Source: Heteroscillospira sp050252415
GTDB taxonomy: Bacteria > Bacillota > Clostridia > Oscillospirales > Oscillospiraceae
Direction: 5' to 3'
Length of the DNA stretch: 10,630 nucleotides
Assembly: GCA_050252415.1 (NCBI GenBank)
Contig: JBFWKZ010000082.1
Span: 1-10,630 of the forward strand
In this document: piece by piece, positions 5,968 to 10,630 of the stretch
How the letters are laid out: the number at the start of each line of letters is the position of its first letter
How positions within the stretch are numbered: position 1 is the stretch's first letter
Made by a program: the position numbers and the translations under genes
The notes under the pieces: generated by a model
What the model saw: the letters and a program-made list of their open reading frames with translations, nothing else
What the model was told of the DNA's origin: nothing
The model's database searches: none

Positions 5968-6936
5968 CTAAAATGTAATTTGCCCGAAATATTTCTCCAC
6001 AAACGGGATTTCTGAGACGTGAAATTTCTTTCCGCGCAAGTATGATAGCATGCCGGCGTCCGTCTCAAATACAAAATCCAGCCGGTAGGAATAAAGCAGC
6101 TGATACGTCTCACCGTAGGGCTTGTTCTGCCTGAGCGAGCCATATTTCCCGTCACCGAGCAGAGGGGTTCCCGCATGGGCCATTTGCGCGCGTATCTGGT
6201 GGGTCCTGCCGGTGAAAAGCCGGCACTCAACGAGTGAAAGTCCGTTTTTTGTGGTAATCGTCCGGTATTCCGTGGCGGCGGATTTTGCTCCGGGTTTTGG
6301 CTTATCAGAGATATAGACCTGGTTTTTCACGGCGTCCTTAAAAATATAGCCCTCCAGCCTGCCTGAGACGGGATTCGGTTTTCCGTGAACCACGCAGAGG
6401 TAATATTTATCGATCTCCCGTTCCCGGATCTTCTTATTCATTATGCGCAGAGTCTCGGCATTTTTCGCCGCGATGACGATGCCGCCGGTGTTTTGATCTA
6501 TGCGGTTGCACAGCGCGGGGGCAAAGGCGTTTTCTTCCCGCGGGCGCCATTCGCCCTTCTGATAGGTATAGGCCTGGATATTGGCCACCAGCGTATTGTA
6601 GTCCCATTTACCGGCCGAATGGCAGAGCACGCCGGGCTTTTTGTCCACAAGCAAAATGTTTTCATCCTCATAGACGATGTCAAGCCGTGGCGTGCTTACT
6701 TTTAAATAAGAATTTTTCTCAGTAGGCCTTTCAAAAAACTCGTCGTTGATATATAATTGAAGCTGATCTCCGGTACTCAGCCGAGTGTCCCGCTTCGCGC
6801 TGCGACCGTTGAGCTTTATCCGTTTAAGACGAATATATTTTTGCAGCAGGGACTCGGGCAAAAGGGGAACCGCTTTGCCGACAAAGCGGTCAAGGCGCTG
6901 ACCGGCATCGTTTTTATTTATTGTCAATTCTCTCAT
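5968..6936 (-). CDS. RluA-family RNA pseudouridine synthase
   Basis: It isomerises specific uridines to pseudouridine, most likely in 23S rRNA; the target cannot be read from the sequence. The 322-residue protein has an N-terminal S4 RNA-binding domain (about 1-75, with RLDRF at 14-18 and IRLKRIKLNG at 35-44) and an RluA/RluC/RluD catalytic domain. The catalytic aspartate is D147 in NRIDQNTGG (144-152), a variant of the HRLDxxTSG motif that I recall from other clostridial members. The second family motif, GRTHQIRAQMAHAG (243-256), and GDGKYG (261-266) are intact. Length is normal. The ATG at 6936 is the first good start; GGTGAT a few bases upstream is a weak ribosome binding site. It is transcribed away from yceD from its own promoter. 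I see no strong terminator after its stop, so some readthrough into the pot operon is possible. Confidence 0.92.
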   Translation of the reverse strand: MRELTINKNDAGQRLDRFVGKAVPLLPESLLQKYIRLKRIKLNGRSAKRDTRLSTGDQLQLYINDEFFERPTEKNSYLKVSTPRLDIVYEDENILLVDKKPGVLCHSAGKWDYNTLVANIQAYTYQKGEWRPREENAFAPALCNRIDQNTGGIVIAAKNAETLRIMNKKIREREIDKYYLCVVHGKPNPVSGRLEGYIFKDAVKNQVYISDKPKPGAKSAATEYRTITTKNGLSLVECRLFTGRTHQIRAQMAHAGTPLLGDGKYGSLRQNKPYGETYQLLYSYRLDFVFETDAGMLSYLRGKKFHVSEIPFVEKYFGQITF

Positions 6937-6951
6937 ACAATCACCGGATTA

Positions 6952-6980
6952 ATTATAATGTAAAGCACTGTTTTTGTAAA
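6952..6980 (-). promoter_or_regulatory. Sigma-A promoter of the rluA-family gene
   Basis: On the minus strand TTTACA (6975-6980) and a perfect TATAAT (6952-6957) are separated by 17 bases. The predicted start is near 6945, which leaves a leader of only about 9 bases before the ATG at 6936. This promoter is divergent from that of yceD, and their -35 boxes are 47 bases apart. Confidence 0.7.
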
Positions 6981-7027
6981 GAAGGCAGCGAAAAAAGGGA
7001 AAACATTGTGCCTCCGGGAAAAACGTA

Positions 7028-7056
7028 TTGACAAGGAGGGCCTTTTTAGTTATAAT
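7028..7056 (+). promoter_or_regulatory. Perfect-consensus promoter of yceD-rpmF
   Basis: TTGACA (7028-7033), a 17-base spacer and TATAAT (7051-7056) match the sigma-A consensus at every position. Transcription should begin near 7063, about 30 bases before the yceD ATG. The spacer contains AAGGAGGG, which looks like a ribosome binding site but lies upstream of the transcript. A strong constitutive promoter suits a ribosomal protein operon. Confidence 0.85.
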
Positions 7057-7092
7057 AATCGGGCGATTGTGTCAATGTATGAAGGTGGTATT

Positions 7093-7596
7093 ATGCGCCT
7101 TAATTTAAATGAGATCATCGAAATACCCGGAAGTCAGGTCCCATTCGGCTGCGAGTTGGATACCGGACGGCTGTTTTTGCCGTCTGTAAAGAGTTTCGTG
7201 CATCCGCCGAAGGCAGAAGGCTTTGTCAAAAATACTGCCGGAGCGCTGACGCTCGTGGGTGACATTTCTGCCGAGATGGTTCGTATCTGCGACAGATGCA
7301 CATGCGAGTATCATCAGAAAAAGGTCCTTCCCGTAGAGGCTCAGCTTGCCACCGAACTCCAGGACGAGGAGAATCCCGATATCTTTCCGGTTGATGCGGA
7401 CGGATGGCTGAATCTCAGCGATGTACTGGAGACCTGCTTCATACTGGACATGGAGGCAAAAAGCCTCTGCAAGCCCGACTGTGCCGGATTGTGTCAAACC
7501 TGCGGCGCAAACCTCAACCTTGGGAAGTGCGGTTGCCGGGCGGAAACGGATCCAAGATTAGCTGTATTAGGACAGCTTTTGGATATGGACGAATAA
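7093..7596 (+). CDS. yceD: YceD/DUF177 family protein, 50S-biogenesis linked
   Basis: A 167-residue protein of the DUF177 family, whose members lie directly before rpmF in most bacteria. They have been linked to 23S rRNA accumulation and large-subunit assembly in E. coli and plants; the exact activity is unknown. The family CxxC is present as CDRC (66-69). A cysteine-rich C-terminal segment (C126, C130, C134, C137, C146, C148) probably binds zinc. The open frame runs back to a TTG at 7006, but that stretch contains the consensus promoter. The ATG at 7093 has AAGGTG (7082-7087) five bases upstream and lies about 30 bases after the predicted transcription start. An ATG at 7075 lacks a good ribosome binding site. 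The stop is 43 bases before rpmF. Confidence 0.9.
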   Translation: MRLNLNEIIEIPGSQVPFGCELDTGRLFLPSVKSFVHPPKAEGFVKNTAGALTLVGDISAEMVRICDRCTCEYHQKKVLPVEAQLATELQDEENPDIFPVDADGWLNLSDVLETCFILDMEAKSLCKPDCAGLCQTCGANLNLGKCGCRAETDPRLAVLGQLLDMDE

Positions 7597-7601
7597 ATAA
7601 G

Positions 7602-7617
7602 AGCTGTCACATCAGCT
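7602..7617 (+). repeat. Small stem-loop between yceD and rpmF
   Basis: AGCTG (7602-7606) and CAGCT (7613-7617) form a 5-bp stem with a six-base loop shortly after the yceD stop. No T-run follows, so it is not a terminator. It might influence the relative translation or stability of the rpmF message. The short length makes chance likely. Confidence 0.25.
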
Positions 7618-7639
7618 GGTACTAGGAGGAGGTGTCACC

Positions 7640-7828
7640 ATGGCGGTTCCAAAAAGGAAAGTATCTAAGGCAAGAAGAGATAAGAGACGCAGTTCCCACT
7701 GGAAACTCGAAACTCCTGGAATTGTTGCGTGCCCCAACTGCGGCGCGTATCACCTGCCCCATCGTGCCTGCAAGGCCTGCGGCATGTATAAAGGCCGTGC
7801 AGTGCTAAACGTTGGAGAAGAAAAGTAA
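7640..7828 (+). CDS. rpmF: 50S ribosomal protein L32, zinc-binding form
   Basis: A structural protein of the large ribosomal subunit. The 62-residue sequence begins MAVPKRKVSKARRDKRR, typical of L32, and carries the full zinc ribbon CPNC (31-34) and CKAC (44-47). It is therefore the cysteine-containing (C+) form, which needs zinc, rather than the zinc-independent paralogue found in some Firmicutes. A very strong ribosome binding site (AGGAGGAGGTG, 7624-7634) precedes the ATG. It is co-transcribed with yceD and followed by a terminator-like hairpin. Confidence 0.98.
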   Translation: MAVPKRKVSKARRDKRRSSHWKLETPGIVACPNCGAYHLPHRACKACGMYKGRAVLNVGEEK

Positions 7829-7837
7829 TGTAGCTTG

Positions 7838-7865
7838 AGAAGAGGAGGCACGCGCCTTCTCTTCT
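7838..7865 (+). terminator. Terminator-like hairpin after rpmF
   Basis: AGAAGAGGAGGC (7838-7849) pairs with GCCTTCTCTTCT (7854-7865) over 12 positions, with one wobble, around an ACGC loop. TTTGCCTTTG follows. The T-tract is interrupted, so termination may be partial. It lies 9 bases after the rpmF stop and 20 bases before the DUF512 start. I see no promoter between the hairpin and that gene. Confidence 0.65.
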
Positions 7866-7885
7866 TTTGCCTTTGGGGGTGCTTT

Positions 7886-9190
7886 ATGAGCAGCGTGATC
7901 ACGAACATTGAGCGGGACGGTCCTCTCTATAAAAAGGTCTCGGTCGGCGATGCCCTGCTCTCCATAAACGGCAGGGAGCTCACCGACGTTTTGGATTATA
8001 AGTTCTATTCCTATGAAAGCAATTTGCATCTGAAGCTGAGGCGTAAAAACGGTGAGGAATATTCCGTCAGCGTTCAAAAGGATGAAGGCGAAGATTTGGG
8101 GTTGTCGTTTGAAACTTATCTCATGGACAAGGCCAGAAGCTGTTCAAACCACTGCCTGTTCTGTTTTGTGGACCAGCTTCCTCGCGGAATGCGCAGAACG
8201 CTCTATTTTAAAGATGACGATGCGCGCCTCAGTTTCCTGACCGGAAACTATATTACGCTGACAAATCTCTCCGAGCGGGAGATCCGGCGGATATGTGATA
8301 TGCGCATCAGCCCAATCAACATCTCCGTCCATGCAGTGGACCCGGCTCTGCGCGCAAGACTTCTCGGTAATCCGCTTGGGGCCGAGGGCATGACAATTAT
8401 CCGGCGCTTTGCAAAAGCCGGCATCACCATGAACTGCCAGATTGTCTGCTGCCCGGGAATAAACGACGGTGCTGAGCTGCAGCGCAGTATGGAAGCGCTT
8501 TCGGTATTATATCCCAATGTGTACAGCGTATCCATTGTCCCAGTGGGGCTGACGAAGCACCGTGAGCGGCTCTTCAAGCTCACACCGTTTGATGCGCATA
8601 CGGCAGGCGAGACCATTGATCTTGTCGAAACCTTTGGTGAAACATGCCTGAATAAAAGAGGCAGCCGTATTTTCTTTTGTGCGGACGAGTTCTATCTTAA
8701 GGCAAAGCGCGAGATCCCGCCGTATGAGGCGTATGAAGATTTTTCCCAGCTTGAAAACGGTGTGGGGATGCTCCGGCTTCTGGCGTATGAGTTTATGGAT
8801 GAACTTGACTTCACAGAACCGGGGGAAGGGAAAAAAGCAGAATTTTCCATCGCCACCGGTGTTTCCGCCGCGCCATTTTTAGAAAGTCTGATGCTGACAG
8901 CCGCAAATAAGTGTGGTAAAATAAAAGGCAGGGTTTATCCGATTGTAAATGATTTTTTCGGCCACACTATCAATGTGGCGGGCCTCGTCACGGGGAAAGA
9001 CCTTATTGCCCAGCTGCAGGGCAAAAACCTCGGCGCCAGGCTGCTTATTCCTCAGAATATGATGCGCCATGGCGAACGCGTCTTTCTGGACGATGTCACA
9101 CTGACGGAGCTTGAAAGTACCCTCGGTGTGCCCGTTCGCCCCGTGATGCAGGACGGCGCAGATCTTTTATATGCCATGCTGGGGAATTAA
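7886..9190 (+). CDS. DUF512 family PDZ/radical-SAM-type iron-sulfur protein
   Basis: A 434-residue protein of the DUF512 family (in cyanobacteria a putative Fe-S oxidoreductase). The reaction and substrate are unknown. The N-terminus (about 3-65) resembles a PDZ domain, including VSVGDALLSINGREL. C86, C90 and C93 form a CX3CX2C motif (CSNHCLFC), as in radical-SAM enzymes that bind a 4Fe-4S cluster and S-adenosylmethionine. The conserved C-terminal DUF512 domain follows, with CADEFY (265-270), the IVNDFFG stretch (353-359) and VTGKDL (368-373). The open frame reaches back to a TTG at 7835, but those 17 codons are the hairpin after rpmF. The ATG at 7886 has GGGGGTG (7875-7881) upstream. It lies 48 bases before der and is probably co-transcribed with it, which is the usual clostridial order. 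Confidence 0.88.
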   Translation: MSSVITNIERDGPLYKKVSVGDALLSINGRELTDVLDYKFYSYESNLHLKLRRKNGEEYSVSVQKDEGEDLGLSFETYLMDKARSCSNHCLFCFVDQLPRGMRRTLYFKDDDARLSFLTGNYITLTNLSEREIRRICDMRISPINISVHAVDPALRARLLGNPLGAEGMTIIRRFAKAGITMNCQIVCCPGINDGAELQRSMEALSVLYPNVYSVSIVPVGLTKHRERLFKLTPFDAHTAGETIDLVETFGETCLNKRGSRIFFCADEFYLKAKREIPPYEAYEDFSQLENGVGMLRLLAYEFMDELDFTEPGEGKKAEFSIATGVSAAPFLESLMLTAANKCGKIKGRVYPIVNDFFGHTINVAGLVTGKDLIAQLQGKNLGARLLIPQNMMRHGERVFLDDVTLTELESTLGVPVRPVMQDGADLLYAMLGN

Positions 9191-9238
9191 GGCCTTGTTT
9201 GGAACAGAGCCTGAATCGAAATAAAGGAGGGTCAAATC

Positions 9239-10564
9239 ATGTCACGACCTCTTGTTGCCATAGTGGGCAGGCCCAATGTGGGCAAGTCCATGCTCTTTAA
9301 CCGCCTTGCCGGAAAACGTCTGTCCATAGTGGAGGATACGCCCGGCGTCACCCGCGACAGGCTGTATGCCGAGTGCGAGTGGAACGGCAGAAAATTCGAC
9401 ATCGTCGATACGGGCGGTATCGAGCCGTCTGCCGACAATGAAATACTATTATTTATGCGCGAGCAAGCGCAGATTGCCATCGACGCGGCAACCGTTATTG
9501 TTTTTGTAACAGAAATCGGCACCGGTGTCACCGCCGCGGACAAGGATGTGGCGGATCTGTTGCTGCGCTCAAAAAAACCCGTCATCCTTTGTGTCAATAA
9601 GATGGATGCCACCGGTGCGGTCGATCCTGAAATCTATGAGTTTTATTCATTGGGACTTGGCGACCCGGTTGCCGTCTCGGCTGTGCACGGCCATGGTACC
9701 GGCGACTTGCTGGATGCATGTACCCGGCATTTTCCGCCGGTGAGCGAGGATGAGGACGATGATGACATCATTAAGGTCGCTGTGATCGGAAAACCAAACG
9801 TCGGCAAATCATCGCTTATCAATCTCATCCTCGGCGAGAACCGTGTCATCGTCAGTGATGTGGCGGGTACGACACGTGATGCGGTTGACAGTTATTTCGA
9901 AAATAAATATGGGAAATATCTGTTTATTGATACCGCGGGTATCCGGCGAAAATCCAGAGTGGACAACCGAATCGAAAAGTTCTCCGTCATGCGGGCTCAA
10001 ATGGCGATAGAGCGCGCCGATGTCTGTCTCGTTATGATCGATGCACGCGACGGTGTCACCGATCAGGATACAAAGATCGCGGGGCTCGCTCACGAGGCAG
10101 GTAAGGCCAGTATCGTTGTTGTCAATAAGTGGGATCTTGTCGAAAAAGATGACAAGACTATGGACAGAATGCGCAAGGATATCCTGCGCGACCTCAGCTT
10201 CATGAGCTATGCGCCGGTCCTGTTTATCTCGGCAATGACCGGTCAGCGCACCGAGCGTATCTTTGAACTGGTGAACTATGTGAACAACCAGAGCGCTATG
10301 CGAATTACGACCGGTATGCTGAATAATGTACTGGCGGACGCTCAGGCCAGAATGCAGCCGCCGACAGACAAGGGCAAGCGGCTGAAAATATACTATATGA
10401 CCCAAACGGGCATCAAGCCGCCGAATTTTGTGGTGTTCGCGAACAGCCGTGAACTGTTTCATTTTTCGTATCAAAGATATCTTGAAAATCAGATTCGCAA
10501 TGTGTTTGGGTTGGAAGGAACACCTATCAGGATGGTCATCCGCCAGAAAGGAGAGAAAGAATGA
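9239..10564 (+). CDS. der: Ribosome biogenesis GTPase Der (EngA)
   Basis: An essential tandem GTPase that acts late in 50S subunit assembly. The 441-residue protein has two G domains. The first shows GRPNVGKS (10-17), DTGG (57-60) and NKMD (120-123); the second shows GKPNVGKS (184-191), DTAG (231-234) and NKWD (296-299). An acidic linker (about 169-177) joins them. A KH-like RNA-binding domain (about 355-435) includes the KIYYMTQTGIKPPNFVVFAN stretch. All key motifs are intact; the residue after the first P-loop serine is Met18 instead of the more usual Thr. The ATG has AAAGGAGG (9223-9230) eight bases upstream. The stop overlaps the plsY start as ATGA. Length is normal. Confidence 0.97.
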   Translation: MSRPLVAIVGRPNVGKSMLFNRLAGKRLSIVEDTPGVTRDRLYAECEWNGRKFDIVDTGGIEPSADNEILLFMREQAQIAIDAATVIVFVTEIGTGVTAADKDVADLLLRSKKPVILCVNKMDATGAVDPEIYEFYSLGLGDPVAVSAVHGHGTGDLLDACTRHFPPVSEDEDDDDIIKVAVIGKPNVGKSSLINLILGENRVIVSDVAGTTRDAVDSYFENKYGKYLFIDTAGIRRKSRVDNRIEKFSVMRAQMAIERADVCLVMIDARDGVTDQDTKIAGLAHEAGKASIVVVNKWDLVEKDDKTMDRMRKDILRDLSFMSYAPVLFISAMTGQRTERIFELVNYVNNQSAMRITTGMLNNVLADAQARMQPPTDKGKRLKIYYMTQTGIKPPNFVVFANSRELFHFSYQRYLENQIRNVFGLEGTPIRMVIRQKGEKE

Positions 10565-10630
10565 TACCGGTTGTCCTTATCGTTATAGCCATTATCGCCT
10601 ACCTCCTTGGCAGCCTCAATGGCGCTATCA
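10561..10630 (+). CDS. plsY: Glycerol-3-phosphate acyltransferase PlsY, N-terminal fragment cut by window edge
   Basis: Only the first 23 codons are present. They encode a hydrophobic start followed by YLLGSLNGAI, which matches the first membrane helix and the GSxxxG-type motif of PlsY, the acyl-phosphate-dependent enzyme of phosphatidic acid synthesis. The ATG overlaps the der stop codon by four bases (ATGA), and AAAGGAG (10547-10553) lies seven bases upstream, so it is translationally coupled to der. The der-plsY order is common in Clostridia. The identification rests on few residues plus context. Confidence 0.8.
   Translation, partial: MIPVVLIVIAIIAYLLGSLNGAI

Noticed and set aside
7007..7040. 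CCTCC / GGAGG inverted repeat around the yceD -35 box as an operator
   Set aside because: Only five base pairs with a long spacer, and it does not match a FapR or other operator that I know.
7826..7833. ATG directly followed by TAG, overlapping the rpmF stop (TAATGTAG), a start-stop element
   Set aside because: Such an element can occur by chance in eight bases, and nothing downstream indicates that it controls translation.
9256..9293. Met instead of Thr after the first P-loop serine of Der as a sign of a broken G domain
   Set aside because: The GxxxxGKS motif itself is intact and I recall the same substitution in other clostridial Der proteins.
9809..10474. A 221-codon minus-strand open frame opposite der
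   Set aside because: It is a shadow of the second G domain and KH-like domain of Der; its residues are His/Ile/Asp-rich in the way antisense frames of GC-biased genes are.

Overview
The window looks like chromosomal DNA from a low-to-mid-GC Gram-positive anaerobe of the class Clostridia. Oscillospiraceae or Ruminococcaceae relatives fit best. The evidence is the order yceD-rpmF and DUF512-der-plsY, a DUF5693 membrane protein, strong AGGAGG-type ribosome binding sites and sigma-A promoters with 17-base spacers. I see no mobile element, CRISPR array, tRNA or rRNA, and no sign of recent transfer. This is core genome rather than an island.

Layout. Minus-strand half (about 111-6936): reading in the direction of transcription from the divergent promoter near 6945, rluA (23S-type pseudouridine synthase) comes first. 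After a 251-base gap follows a tight four-gene polyamine importer operon, potA-potB-potC-potD. The operon has its own consensus promoter, a leader that begins with a long stem-loop, and a strong terminator at 1697-1728. A DUF5693 membrane protein with its own promoter lies beyond it and ends the minus-strand block. Plus-strand half (about 7028-10630): yceD (DUF177) and rpmF (ribosomal protein L32) run from a perfect-consensus promoter to a terminator-like hairpin. A PDZ/radical-SAM DUF512 protein, the GTPase Der and the first 70 bases of plsY follow.

How the genes work together. Most of the plus-strand half and rluA point at the large ribosomal subunit: L32, YceD (linked to 23S rRNA in other bacteria), Der (50S assembly) and an RluA-type rRNA/tRNA modifier. 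DUF512 sits inside that company without a known function. PotABCD imports spermidine or putrescine, which stabilise rRNA among other roles. PlsY opens the phospholipid synthesis genes that commonly follow der.

What stands out. The polyamine-binding protein is apparently held by a C-terminal membrane helix with a basic tail rather than by a lipid, while the ATPase of the same operon has a strongly acidic C-terminal tail. The pot promoter carries a Spo0A-like box in its spacer, and its mRNA should begin with a roughly 14-bp stem-loop. Three genes (potB, yceD, DUF512) have longer in-frame open frames that start inside a ribosome binding site, a promoter or a hairpin, so I shortened them. I did not find a convincing undescribed system; the findings are refinements of known families.
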